Part shown: positions 1-10,739 of the stretch, one piece after another | Layout: each line of letters opens with the position of its first letter | Position numbering within the stretch: position 1 is the first letter of the stretch | Assembly (NCBI GenBank): GCA_003342895.1 | Contig: PTFA01000011.1 | Location: 7,713,081 to 7,777,080 of the forward strand | From: Casuarius casuarius | Lineage: Eukaryota; Chordata; Aves; Casuariiformes; Casuariidae | Direction: 5' to 3' | Length of the DNA stretch: 64,000 nucleotides | Program-made: the position numbers and the translations under genes | The notes under the pieces: generated by a model | Told to the model about the DNA's origin: nothing | Seen by the model: only the letters and a program-made list of their open reading frames with translations | The model's database searches: none

Positions 1-1170
1 TTGCCAATTTACTCATTTTCAGTACAGAACAATGCAACTCAGAAACATGAATAGGTCTCAAAATCATAATGGATGTAACAAACAGGTATATCTTAAACCT
101 GTCTGATGATTTGGCATTGAGACTCATACTCATCTGTCCTTTGTTACTTGGGTAAAATGGGATAAACTGAATTAAAAAAATGGATAAACTGAATAAAATG
201 GGTAAACTGTATAAAAAGACACAATTTTTAATACTGTTGTTAAATGAAAGATATTGAGTCAGTTGAATTGGAGTTCAACAGATAGGACATGACAAAACCG
301 AGCCTTATGACTGAGTAGAATCAGATTTATTATAGGAGATTCTTTTACAGAAAAGAAATTCCACAAGAATAATTTTCCTTTCCTTTTAAAAGACTTCCCT
401 TTACAAATAAGAGGTTTTTCTTTGTCTAAGCTAGGTGATCAGGGGCCACAGCCTGGTTTAAATTTCTTTAGTATAAATCCTCATAAGCTACATTGATTTA
501 AATTGTAATAACCTAGTCTTTGCTATTATTGTTCTATCTCATTAAAATCTACTGAGTCATTCCAGATGGGAGCAACTGCAATCAAATTCTTGTCCTGATA
601 ATTTAGTTTAACCAGAGAACAAAACTTCTGTTTGTAAGAGGAACTCTTTGAAGTGGAACAAATATTGATAGTTAGAAATGAAGAGAGATTCTTACTTGAC
701 CTTTCTTCCTGAATTCTATTCCTTTCTCATCAGATAGGGAGTTATACTTCATGATATGAAGCTATGAGGGAAAAAAAAACCCTGCTTTTGTTTTGTTCTT
801 TATATCTGTTATCTAATTTATATGTAATGAATCTATTTAACAAAACCCTTTTTAAAAAACCTCCAGTTTTTGTTTTTGGCTTAATACCTGGAAAATTTGA
901 AACTTCAGATCGTCTTTGAAATTATCATGCATTTGATAACATAACATTGACTGCAAATTTTCTCATAATATTGTAGATCAGCATACATGAACACTACTCC
1001 TTCCTTAGAAATAAACTTTTAATTTATGAGGAACAGCTTCCTATATTGTTACATTTACAATCAGCTAGATAAAAGCTATCTCAAACTGTTAAACAACCTA
1101 GAATAGTCATTTATGAGACCTGAGAAACTCCTCTCTGTTTTTCATATTTTCTTATGTTTCTCTATTCTAG
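1..1170. other. AT-rich sequence without a recognised gene
   Basis: No gene is visible here. Positions 153-214 hold about three imperfect copies of a 20-base unit of the form AATGGGATAAACTGAAT, a small tandem repeat. The rest is AT-rich sequence with no recognisable repeat or open frame. Confidence 0.5.
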
Positions 1171-1269
1171 GTGTAGGACTCCACGGAGAAACACCTTCAC
1201 TGGTCAAAGTCAGAATCAAGTATATTAAGGAAGCAAACTACTTACGTAATGGAGATCATCACCCACTGA
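1171..1269 (+). other. Candidate internal coding exon (unrecognised)
   Basis: The interval follows a pyrimidine-rich stretch ending TTTCTCTATTCTAG and ends at a donor-like GTAAGC. One of its three frames is open across all 99 bases: two bases, 32 codons, one base, a phase 1/phase 1 exon. The peptide begins VGLHGETPSL and contains KVRIKYIKEANYLRN. The other two frames have stops. I do not recognise the protein and see no plus-strand partner exon with matching phase nearby. It could be a chance open stretch or an exon of a non-coding RNA. Confidence 0.22.
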
Positions 1270-2919
1270 GTAAGCAAATTTAATTACCTGAGGAATATGT
1301 AAGGTCAGCACCAAAGTTTGGAATTATCTGTTTCAGAAGGAGATATCACAAGTCCTGAAGACAGCAAAGTTAGTTTTAATAAAACAGACAAAGAACAGTC
1401 AAGTGGTCAGACTTCTTGGCTGGGAAGGAAGCTTGGACTTTAACTTGGCAGGAATGAGATTCTGCAATGCATTACAATGTGTTTATAATATATTTGAGGT
1501 AACCTTTGTATGCAGTGTTAATCCAGTTCATATGATCAAAGCCTGGGTCTCAAAGAGTTTCTTGATAGCCCTGCAAGCCAAAGAGGAGCAACCTTTCTGC
1601 TGTTCCAGTACTGATGCATGCAGCAGTACTGTGTCTGGGGAACACCTGGCTCAGGCCCTTTCACTAAAACATTGTTCAGTAGAGATGGAATCTCCAAATA
1701 CCTAACTGAAATATTTTAACTTTTCCTTTTCTAACTGATTAATGCAAGCTGTAATTTTTAAATAGTAAAACTTGATCAGCTTTTTTTTTCTTTTTGACTT
1801 GCCAAATGGTGCATGTCTGACATCAGACTGACTGTGCTTCTAGGTGTCACTTGGGCTTCCTGATGAAATATGAATACAAGCACTTTTATCAGATGATATT
1901 CTCAAAAATCTTAACCTTAAATGATTTTTGAAGACTCTATGTTATGCTGACAAGCAGCCAAAACCACTAGAGATCAGAGAAGTAGTTTAAGAAATACAAA
2001 ATTAGAGTGGAAGCTATGAAGCAAGGGTCGTCAGAGGTCATTTTTTCCAGAAACAATTATAGCCAAAAAAAATTACACACTTGAGTTTTCAGTGAACAAA
2101 CCTATAAAAAGAACCTATGTCAGCAAAATGAAATGAGTGTAATAGGTAAGTAAAGGGGCAAAAATTCAAAAGTTCCTGGGAGTCCAAAGTCTAGTCTAGC
2201 ATGTTGCAACTCATCTGTTTTCCAGACCAGAAAAAAACCCATTAAGTAATAGTTTTTCCATGCATAAAAAATTCTAGACTTTTTTCCCTCCATTCTGCCT
2301 TGAAACAAACTGAGACTTTCTGAGGTATTTCGTCAAAAGTAACAGAAAGAAATGCTCCATCTCACACAAGCCATCGAGCAACTACATTCTAAAATGGGAC
2401 ATTGAGCTTCAAGATTTACCTTTTTGAGACCACTAACTCAGACCTTTTACATCACGGACAAGTGCATTGTCAGTGGAAGATTAATTTGGCATTTGTCTTT
2501 TTCAAGCTTACACTATAACAACCCTAAGTTATTTTAGTAATCCAATGTGATTCTTCAAAATTCAAATACCCTATGTTTGTATGTTCTCCATTGTTCATTA
2601 ATCTCTTACTTCTCATAGGAAACCTGAATCAAATAGCAAGTTATTTCATATTTATTAAAATATATATATTTTATGAATCTATCATTTCATGGTATTCAGC
2701 TCCATGAAATGCTGTAGATGTAATAGCATCCACTGTTCATTTACTAGCTCATTTACTTAACTCCCCCCCCCACACACACACACCCTATCATTCATTAGGA
2801 AGGAAAACCAGACATGCTTTTTATCATTTGTAGCTAAGCATCAATACTCCAAATTATTAGTACCATTATGTTTCAGAAATAGTCACTGTTGCTATTGCTA
2901 TGTTTCTCTGTTCACCTAC
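1270..2919. other. No recognised gene; short C/CA microsatellite
   Basis: No gene is supported. At 2762-2784 a run of C passes into (CA)n, an ordinary microsatellite. The short open frames here have no splice or codon support. Confidence 0.5.
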
Positions 2920-3071
2920 CTTGACTTGTAAGCCTCTTTCACAGTAATAGAGACTAGGTAGTTTTGTAACGCACCACCTCCATTTAGTGTTTGCCCCAAC
3001 TATACAGCAGGCCACACATCCTCCGTGCAAAAAGGAGATGCTACTTTTACCATTCCAACCCATGACTGCAG
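2920..3071 (-). other. Weak candidate exon (unrecognised)
   Basis: On the minus strand a donor of the form CAAG|GTAGGT ends a 152-base stretch open in one frame. The frame is 50 codons after two bases and includes GGCVACCIVGANTKW and LPSLYYCERGLQVK. The acceptor (TCTGGCCTACAG) has only a moderate pyrimidine tract. It lies downstream of the stop codon of the 6094-6308 candidate, so it would need a different transcript or an alternative splice. No family is recognised. A chance ORF is quite possible. Confidence 0.15.
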
Positions 3072-3735
3072 CTGTAGGCCAGAGTCATCAGAGGCTGCAC
3101 AGACGGCAGGAAAGATTGTATTTTTATAGTAGCCAGTTCCCGTTTATCCACAGAAGATTTATTGCAGTAAAAGAGAAGGCTCTTTTGACTAATCTTTAAA
3201 GTGCAGTTTCCGCAGAGGGTGACTTGAATTCTTACTAGGGTCGTCTAAGTGCTCCAGCAGAAAGGAGGTTTTTGACTCATGGGCCTTTATGCCCATGCCG
3301 TGTTTCTTTCCAGATATCACCATTCACGCTTCAATCTGTCAAATGCTACCATGGGGAATATGGGCTAATGTTGTCATCTCCTACCAAGGATGTGTAGAGA
3401 ATCGGTACTAAATGCGGTTTTGTCTCGACATTGCTGCCGCCGAGCCCCGCTAGGCAATGCTGCGCCGGCGCCCTCGGGAGCCGTCCGCGAGGTAAACAAC
3501 CTCATGTGCCTGCACAGGGAAAAAAGGTGCGAAAAGGGCAGAAGGCGGCTTCTAGGGGAACAGCACATCTGGCACGAACTGCACGTACACATTTGCAATC
3601 TGCGCATGAGCAGGAGACCCCCAGATGCCCCTAGTACGTTTCTGGAAGGTTCCAAGAGGGCAGACTGTGCACGACAGCTAATCTGCATGGGAGGTGAGGA
3701 AGCATCTCTGGGGGGCAAGGGGCAGGGCCAGAACC

Positions 3736-3742
3736 TATAAAA
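3736..3742 (+). promoter_or_regulatory. LTR TATA box
   Basis: TATAAAA lies about 200 bases before the AATAAA signal of the same LTR, in the position expected for the U3 promoter. The other family copy keeps the same motif. Confidence 0.65.
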
Positions 3743-3935
3743 ACTGCAGACTGTGACTGGGGGGGGGCTTGTTTGCGAGGACTGGAGATCTCAGATGGAG
3801 TCAGCGGAACATCATTGGGCTCGGAGTGGCGGTAGCTAATTTTTCTCCTTTTCCAGCTTTCTCTGTCTTTTCCCCTTACCCTTTTTCCCCTCTTTCCTTC
3901 GCCTTTTCCCCACCTTTTCTCCCCACTCTGTTGAA

Positions 3936-3941
3936 AATAAA
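3936..3941 (+). terminator. LTR polyadenylation signal
   Basis: AATAAA follows a C/T-rich leader and precedes the conserved tail of the LTR. It is identical in the second copy, consistent with the R-region polyadenylation signal. Confidence 0.6.
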
Positions 3942-4031
3942 GTTAAAAGGTTGTACGGTATTTAACCGGTTTTAGTGTCTTAATCTCGTCCTTGGGATCG
4001 TAACGAAACCCTCCCGATATTGGATTGGGAA

Positions 4032-6093
4032 GGGATATAATGTCAAAGATGTTATCCTGTCATATACTGAAAAGAGAAATATCATTAAAAGATAACCTCT
4101 GGACAACCACCATGTAGCTGGATTATGAAAGGCAAACATCGAAACACCATGTGAGACGTGTGTTGAATACATTCCTTCCTGCTAAAATAGTTTAAAGCTG
4201 CATGGATTTACTGCCAAAGTGGAGATGAAACAATGTGAAGGCAGGTTGTCTTGTTTAAACTACAAGAATGGCTGTGTATGTATATATGATAAGGGTGTAA
4301 AGCCTACAAACAGTTATATCTTAAAGGGAATTTTGAACATAACCGCTAGGAATCACCTGTCCCTATTGTACCTAATGCAGTTTTGCAACCAAAGTGAAGT
4401 TTCAGGAGAAAGCCCGCTAAATCACTTCAACAGAAGATAATGGAGACACTAGGTCAGATTTTCAGACCTGCTCCATCATCTTCTTATATTTAAACAAACT
4501 ATATTGAAAATGAAAGGCTTTAATCTCATAATGTCACCTTTATATTGGTTTTCAGCAGTCAAGAATCCAAATTGTGCTACCAGCTGGATCAGTGGCTGTA
4601 TGATCATGAGATATATCCCATATAGTAACTCTTAACTGGTCTCCTGAGAAAATCAGGCCTATGTAGTTGTGCTCTCTCAGACTGCACATGCTGTTACTGT
4701 TCCTTCTCCTCCTTCCTCTCAGCAACTTTTGAATCAGCTGGCCCACTCCAGCTACATTTGGCAGAGGCCAGAGGTCAAATATAGTAAGTTCATGCAAGGT
4801 TTGTGAAAATAGGTTGCTCGGTAGAAAAAGAAACATCAGTGTCACAAGTGTGAAGGATAGTAGGAGATGTCTATGCTGTGTGAGACATGAAAGACTTCAG
4901 TGGGAGAAAGCACTTCTTAAATGCACCAGACTTTGTAAGCTCTCCCCACAGTTTGAACTACCAAGACTGGTCAGTCATGAGACATTAAACCACTGCAAAT
5001 GACTTCATTAGCTAAGGTGTTTGGCAACAACTTGTTTACCAGGTTTCCAGAGGGAATCAGGTCAATTGAGTAGTGACAAGCTAATTAATATTTGATGTCT
5101 GGCTAGTTCATCTTCATGATTTCATTTCAGTTTCCCATGGGAGGAGTTTGCATCATGACAAGTCAGCTGAAAACCCAATGCTTTCACCGTGAAGAACTTC
5201 CTTTCTGAAAAAGAGATTAGAGCATCAGCATAAATGTTGTACTGCAGACACTCATGCTTTTCTCCTGATAAGATATGCAGCTTCTCTGACCTTCTGCAGA
5301 TAATGATTTGCTAGGAAGTTCACAGAAAGGTAATGTCCCTTTTGTCCAAAAGGGAGTCACTACTTTAATAATAATTTCAAGCAGGATGACAGGCCAATAT
5401 AGGAAAATAGTTTCTACTCTCTGCTCTGTGAATTAAAGAACTTCCGTATATATTGCTTTCCTCTACCAATAGAAGCTTTTGGAACAATGTCACTGAGTTT
5501 GGATCAGATCATCATTTCATTCTATTACAAAAAAAGTATTATACAAATGTTACTTATTTAGATTTTGGTTTATTTATTTATTTATTTTAAGAATTAGCTA
5601 GGTTCCAGATATGGAACTTCAAGAGTAGAGTTTTATGAGTTAATCTGGAGACCCCTTGACTAGAGAAATTCCTGTTTCAATTTCTGACAAATGGCTGACT
5701 GTAGTCAACTTAACAGCCACATATATAACTTCACCAGAGCAATATGAAGAAAATGTACTTGTTTTTTTTAACTGTGTGACAAATCATACATCTCTGATTT
5801 AACAGTGTAATACATTAAGGGGTGTAAAATGGGCTCCAGTTCTTTGAAGTTATTTCCTTCAACGTATCTTTAAAGTGTACATTACTGGTCTGTCCTAATG
5901 TAAAATGATCAGCTGAAACTAATCTCACTAATGAGGTTCGTTTGTTCTTTGACAATGCAATAAATAGTTTTCTCAAGAAAAAACTTAACTAATAGTTTAG
6001 CTACAGCCTTATAATTAATTTTCTTCTCCAATGCTAGCGAGCATGGAAACAAACAGTAAATTTTTCATTTGTTCATCTCTCCAGAGCAACTGT
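4032..6093. other. Intergenic or 3' UTR-like sequence
   Basis: No gene is recognised. If the minus-strand ORF at 6094-6308 is a true terminal exon, part of this stretch would be its 3' UTR. A (TTTA)n run at 5567-5588 reads as overlapping AATAAA signals on the minus strand and could polyadenylate it. That is an inference. A minus-strand ORF at 4552-4845 has no splice support. Confidence 0.35.
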
Positions 6094-6308
6094 TTAGCAC
6101 AGATATGCTTGATTAATGGATTTAATTTGTTCCCTTCTCCTGTAGTCAGTTTTCATATTACCCTGCTTATCAGAGGATAGGACAATAACGTGGGCATTTT
6201 CGTTGTACTGTATTCCATCAGTGTCAGGGCCGCCTTCTAGCTCCAGGTCTGCATCTTTAACCTTTGTAGTCCTGCCAAATCTTTCATCAATCTGTGTTAC
6301 AGTCACCT
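6094..6308 (-). CDS. Candidate terminal coding exon of an unrecognised gene
   Basis: On the minus strand the pyrimidine-rich stretch CTGCTTTTCCTTCCCAAG, a good splice acceptor, is followed by 71 open codons and a TAA stop. The peptide starts VTVTQIDERFGRTT. Its middle is acidic (KDADLELEGGPDTDG) and its C-terminal part basic (MKTDYRRREQIKSINQ), ending AYLC. The balanced, charged composition is unlike the Phe/Leu/Tyr-rich chance ORFs of this AT-rich region. I see no signal peptide, membrane segment or known domain, and do not recognise the family. Upstream candidate exons at higher coordinates fit its phase-0 start. A minus-strand AATAAA cluster lies at about 5.57 kb. An internal GTAATA near codon 50 might instead act as a donor, making this an internal exon. 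Confidence 0.42.
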
Positions 6309-6502
6309 TGGGAAGGAAAAGCAGAAGCACTCAGTCAGCACTTACAGGTAGTAAAGTGTGTCATTATTCCTTACAAAATGCTAGCAGCAGTGCACCCTTC
6401 ATTTCCAGCAGAAATATGATTTGTGAGATGAGCAACCCTACTGTTAAGAGAGAAAAACGTAAGTTAATAGTCTGGTTACTAGCTGGATTTTATATTTATA
6501 TT

Positions 6503-6575
6503 TGTGTATGTGTGTGTGTGTGTGTGTGTGTGTATACACATACATATATATATAAATACAAATACATATATGTAT
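6503..6575. repeat. (TG)n/(TA)n microsatellite
   Basis: An uninterrupted TG run passes into TATACACATACATATATA sequence. Open frames across it are repeat artefacts. Confidence 0.9.
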
Positions 6576-7159
6576 GAATTGTATGAATTTTTACCTTATG
6601 GGTTAATATATATACTACATTTCTTTTTGGTTCTAGAAATTATTATTATATACTTTCAATTCATATGCCTGGTTCAAGTAACATCGTAAAAATATAAGAC
6701 AGACTTCAAAAGCTTATCCACTTCACAATGTTATTTTCCTCTCAGTGGAGGACAATCATGGAGGCTTGATAAGGTTATTCTAGGGTTCAGGCTAGCAAAG
6801 TGCTGCTTAATTAGAAGATGCCATGTTCCTTCAATTTCTATTTTACTCAGAAGGAGTTTAACCATATTTAGTGGCAAATATATTACCTCTGTAAATGGTA
6901 CATTATGTGCTTATATAATAAATCAAATTTAAAAGATCATAAAGAACTGTGGAAATAAAAATGTGTTTTAAAATGCCTCTGTAGCTATGCATCATATAAA
7001 TTCTTCAAGGATGATGACATACAGCTGGGAAAAAGAACTTCAGTGAACACTTGCAATTTATTTTCAGATTTTGTAATTCAGCAACTATATAAATAGGTGT
7101 TATACATCCTTTGAAGTATCAATTGTATTTCAGTATTGCACAGTGATGCAGATACTTAC

Positions 7160-7220
7160 TTGTGTTCTACTGATCTCAGTAATGTAGAAATGTTGTGAGA
7201 GACAGTCTAGGCCAAAGAAC
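7160..7220 (-). other. Candidate internal exon of the minus-strand gene
   Basis: A perfect donor (CAA|GTAAGT) ends a 61-base stretch. With the acceptor at CATAGAG it gives one base plus 20 codons, including FFGLDCLSQHFYITE and ending SRTQ. It ends in phase 0, as the exon at 6094-6308 needs. Its start phase suits the AG-ending exon at 10304-10395. The acceptor tract is only moderate, and two adjacent AG sites are possible. It lies just beside a MIR-like repeat. Confidence 0.28.
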
Positions 7221-7274
7221 CTCTATGACATAAGTGGACAAGACAAATTGCACAAGAGAAAAGAGAATAAAAAG

Positions 7275-7365
7275 AGAGGTGAAGACGACTTGCCCAAAGT
7301 CACAAAGCAGGCTAGTATCATGGTAAAGAATAGACCAGACACCTCCTGGGTCCTGCTCAGATGTA
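7275..7365 (-). repeat. MIR-like ancient SINE fragment
   Basis: The run GACTTGCCCAAAGTCACAAA followed by GCAGGCTAG and later CTCCTGGGTCCTG matches the well-known MIR/CORE-SINE segment (CTTGCCCAAGGTCACACAGC...), read antisense to the family consensus. It is short and diverged, as expected of an old amniote repeat. Confidence 0.6.
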
Positions 7366-7369
7366 CAGT

Positions 7370-9010
7370 CCACTGGGAATCCTGACTGCTTGCCACCCTT
7401 GTATTTAAGTACCTTCCATCCATGTTATTTTTGACATATTCAGTTTATCAGGACTGAATAATATACGATGCTCACTTGAAATTCTGATACTCTGTCATAT
7501 CAGGAGGTAAAACAGCTGTAACACAGAGGTTACTTTAGAAGAACATTATACTAAATCTTTCATTTGTCCGTGACAGTAACGGCCCGACAAGTTGATGCAT
7601 GTTTTTCTCATTCATCAGGATCACATGATTCATTCTGCACTATTCCAAACATAGTTCCGGCTGGAGTGACAAAGTGTGAGTATAAATAGATAGATTTATT
7701 TATTTAACTGTTATTAAACCTGACTCATTCTAGAAAAACAAATTTGTAAGATGAAATAAAAATACCCATTCTCAATGTAAGCTAATTTTTATGCTGTTTT
7801 TTTTTTTAAATCATGACCATGATATCTATAGCCAAATGTAAATCATTAAAGAAATAATGAAAATGGAGTTGTGTTTAATCAAGAATGGAGTATTTTAGAA
7901 ACACTTTGTAACAGATATTGACCAGGGAAAAAGTTTTGAAGATTTCTTTCTATTTTTATTTTGTTAATTAGTTGTTAATTATTTTCTTATTTTATGCTCC
8001 TTTGAAGTTGATTTTTTCCTTTCAGTTAAAGACAGTTTGGTTTACAAGGCAAGTAAAGAATGGTAATATGTAGGTATTTGGTTTTCCTTCTGTTTTTGAG
8101 AATGTCCAAACCAAATTTGTTTTGGTCTCACTTTACCAGGAAATTTTTGTGTTTCAGTGAGTAATCTTGAAACTGTAAAGCAAAAGAGAAGTCAGGCTTT
8201 ATCCGTAGATCATTTTTGCTTAGTATAATGCACACCTAAAGTCTGTTTAGGATTTCTGCCCAATTTTTATTTAGGAGTGATAATATATGACAAAATTAAC
8301 TAAGGCCAGCATACTAAAATTTCTAATTGTGTGAGTTCCCAGAAAAAAACAAGTCAATAAAAACATTTTGATGGTTATATTTTGTGGTTAGAATAATGAA
8401 ATTATATAAATAGTTGAGCCCCAAACTTTTAATAGAGAAGATTTAGAATCCAAAATATAATTATTCATATTGAATACTGAAAATCACATTGCTAATTTTA
8501 CCTGCAATCTTACAGGTTTTTTAATAAACTTTTTGTTAATAATCTTTTTTTACCACATGAGGCACTGGTATTAAGGATGAGGAATAGTATTGCATTTTAG
8601 AGTTTTGTGTTTTTAATTCTCTGTTTTTCTTCTTTCATTTAGAACTTGAAAACCTGTTCTGGCTTTGAAAATAATAGGGTGACAAACTAAAAATGAAAGA
8701 TTGTAAGTTTGCCACTCTTATATAAAATTTTTCAACATGTTTTGAAAAGCTGAATTGCATTCTATTTCACTAGCAAAAAAGAGAAGAAAAACAGATAAAC
8801 GAAATCAAAAATAAACCTAAAGTTAATCTTCATTCAGCCTCGATTTCAATTTAAAATAATGTTTGTGTGTTCATAATTCTATTTTCTCATTCTTTTAAAA
8901 TCAACCATTTCAGATAAAAATGTATATTCAGAATTTAAAGTAATCACATATAGTTATTGTAACTCTTTACATTATTCAGCAGCTTTCAAAATATGCATCT
9001 TCTACAGCTC
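7370..9010. other. AT-rich sequence, nothing recognised
   Basis: No coding exon, mobile element or RNA gene is recognised here. It contains only AT-rich tracts and short poly-T or poly-A runs. Confidence 0.5.
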
Positions 9011-9011
9011 A

Positions 9012-9100
9012 GTGTTATTATCCCCAACTTAAAGATGGACTCTGGCTTACTCAGAGAGATAGGATCTAATTTGTCAGCAAGTGGAACTGCAGGAATTAAA
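9012..9100 (-). repeat. MIR-like ancient SINE fragment
   Basis: GTTATTATCCCCAACTTAAA, then AGATGG and ACTCAGAGAGATAGG, resembles the antisense MIR segment TTATTATCCCCATTTTACAGATG...CAGAGAGG. It has the same orientation as the fragment near 7.3 kb. Confidence 0.5.
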
Positions 9101-9789
9101 TAATCAAAGGTCTGTTTTATCATTGCATGAGAATTTTAACTCTTGCTCTTAACCAATCAATCACTGTGATTTCCAAAGGTTTGTCTGGGAAGAGGGGAGT
9201 TCTTACATTAAGATCTAGCGCCATGAAACCCAGAAATCTTATCAGATTGTAATGTAAACATTAGCCTTTTATTAGTTCTTCCACTTTTTAGCTATTCTAT
9301 GCTGTTTGAGAGATAAGAGCATATCTAACTTTTGTCACCTTTCGTCACTTGTTATTATCTGTGTTAGCTTTATAGCTAACTTGGCTATCAGGAGAGAATT
9401 TAAATAAAAACATGAAAACAAATTATTGCCAAGCAAAAAGAGCAAAAAGATGATAGCAAAAATAAATTAGTAGATCTTTCAGGTAAGCTAGGTAGTTTTA
9501 AAAACATCCTCTATCTGTTGAGACAAGCTACCCTATGGTACAGAATAGAAAAGAGAAGTAATCAAGTACCAACCAAAAAAAAAAAAGGTTGACTTCTAAT
9601 TTTGTGTGGCTGGTAATCCTACCTCATTAACACTTTGTAAAATAAGAGCCCTCTGCTCGTTCTTTAAATTTCCTACACTGATCTCTGCCTCAGGCTGAAG
9701 TCTTCTGAGAAAAACTCAGCCAAAGCAGCTCAGCTGTGTCTAAGAACATGGCATTGTTCTGTCCGTGTTAACACAAAATAATTTCTGCT

Positions 9790-10245
9790 TTTGAAAAGCG
9801 CTGGCAGTTCTGCACTTGGGTGAAGGCCCTGCACTTCAGGAGACAGATAGCCATCAGCACCTTTTGCTATTCACGTGCAATGCCGTGGAGTTACTCAGCG
9901 GGCTGCAAGCTGGATATGATCAGCACCGTCGAGCCAGCGCTCCTCTGCGCAGGGTCCCAATGCTGCAGATCGCACCCTGCTTCACTCTGCGATCAAAACT
10001 GGGGCTAAGCAACCTCTGCAGTTTGTGCTTTGAGGTCCTAAGCAACCTAAAGAAGAAATCTGTACAATTTGATTGCAGGCAGGAAAATGGACCTGGCTGA
10101 GAAATGGCATTCAGCATGATGGCTGAAAGAGGGCACCTCGGGCAGCTAGGAGCCATGCAACAGGATAAGGAGCAAGGCAGAGGACTTCTGCAGAGCCTGA
10201 CATGGAAACTAAGTTAGCTGAGATATGGAAACTAAGTTAACTGAC
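9790..10245. repeat. GC-richer block with a 23-base tandem duplication
   Basis: The block 9790-10150 is clearly richer in GC and CpG than its surroundings and is open in several frames on both strands, which reflects composition rather than coding. At 10202-10245 a unit ATGGAAACTAAGTTAGCTGA occurs twice with a 23-base period and few differences. The block may be a decayed retroelement or LTR, but no family is recognised. Confidence 0.35.
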
Positions 10246-10303
10246 ATTGTCACATAAAGCTATTGAAGCAGAGACATTTTTTGTATGCTCTTAGTTAACT
10301 CAC

Positions 10304-10395
10304 CTGGGTCTTTCTACAGATGGCACATAACTGTGTGCAGATATTCTGTGAGTTGTAGCTGGTCTGAATGCTATTTCAATACCTTGGAGACCAGT
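10304..10395 (-). other. Candidate internal exon of the minus-strand gene
   Basis: A strong donor (CCCAG|GTGAGTT) ends a 92-base stretch that gives 30 codons plus two bases. It begins TGLQGIEIAFRPATTHR, continues SAHSYVPSVERP, and ends with AG, which can join the G-starting exon at 7160-7220. The acceptor (TTACGACATCTACAG) is weak in pyrimidines. A second frame is also open across part of the stretch, so the reading frame is not proven. Confidence 0.28.
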
Positions 10396-10473
10396 CTGTA
10401 GATGTCGTAATGAATTCAGTGAGGGTTTGAAAGAAAAAACATCAGATCCTAAGGAATCTGCTCTGGTTATAAT

Positions 10474-10575
10474 AAATCACTGAACTTTCTCTCAGTGGCT
10501 TAGTTTCTGATCTGAAAAATGAATTGAAAAATCCAACACTCATCTTGTGGAGATGTGAAAATAAATTAAGTGAAC
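10474..10575 (+). repeat. MIR-like ancient SINE fragment
   Basis: AAATCACTGAACTTTCTCTC, then AGTGGCTTAGTTTCTGATCTGAAAAATG, matches the sense MIR segment (TTACTTAACCTCTCTGTGCCTCAGTTTCC..CTGTAAAATG). It is followed by sequence like the family's GAGGATTAAATGAG. Confidence 0.55.
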
Positions 10576-10705
10576 CCTCATTATATCATACTAAAAATAC
10601 AAAATTCATACAAGGAAATTAATAGTTCTGTTTTCAAACTGGAGTATGAAAAACATGTCACTTTGAGTCCCACGCACTAATGGTGGAATATAATAAAATA
10701 CTTAC

Positions 10706-10730
10706 TATTATGCGTAAGCACCTTTGGCTC
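10706..10730 (-). other. Candidate 25-base microexon of the minus-strand gene
   Basis: A very good acceptor (TTCATTTTTTCCTACAG) and a perfect donor (GTAAGT) enclose only 25 bases: one base plus eight codons (SQRCLRII). It ends in phase 0 and starts where a two-base remainder is needed, which the exon at 12327-12395 provides. Good splice signals around so short a stretch can occur by chance. Confidence 0.25.
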
Positions 10731-10739
10731 CTGTAGGAA

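Larger units (their letters stand above)
3393..4031 (+). mobile_element. Solo LTR, family A copy 1 (endogenous retrovirus)
   Basis: This 640-base element aligns almost end to end with the copy at 59554-60186. It begins TGTAGAGAATCGG and runs through a CpG-rich upstream half. A TATA box (TATAAAA, 3736-3742) precedes a pyrimidine-rich leader, an AATAAA signal (3936-3941) and a roughly 90-base tail that closes near GGATTGGG. That U3-R-U5 order and length are typical of a retroviral LTR, and no internal retroviral sequence adjoins it, so it is a solo LTR. Compared with the other copy it has an extra 33 bases at 3506-3538. The target-site duplication is unclear: AAGGAT on the left faces AAGGGAT on the right, one base different. 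The subfamily (ERVK or ERV1-like) cannot be set from sequence alone. Confidence 0.75.

Noticed and set aside
3374..3740. Overlapping open frames of up to 116 codons on both strands
   Set aside because: They lie inside the CpG-rich half of solo LTR copy 1. Openness on both strands reflects composition, and the equivalent frame is not kept in copy 2.
6347..6441. Minus-strand stretch with a strong acceptor (TTTTTCTCTCTTAACAG) and donor GTAAGTG
   Set aside because: All three frames contain stops across the full interval, and a shorter form ending at GTAAGG does not match the phase of the exon at 6308. It could only be non-coding.
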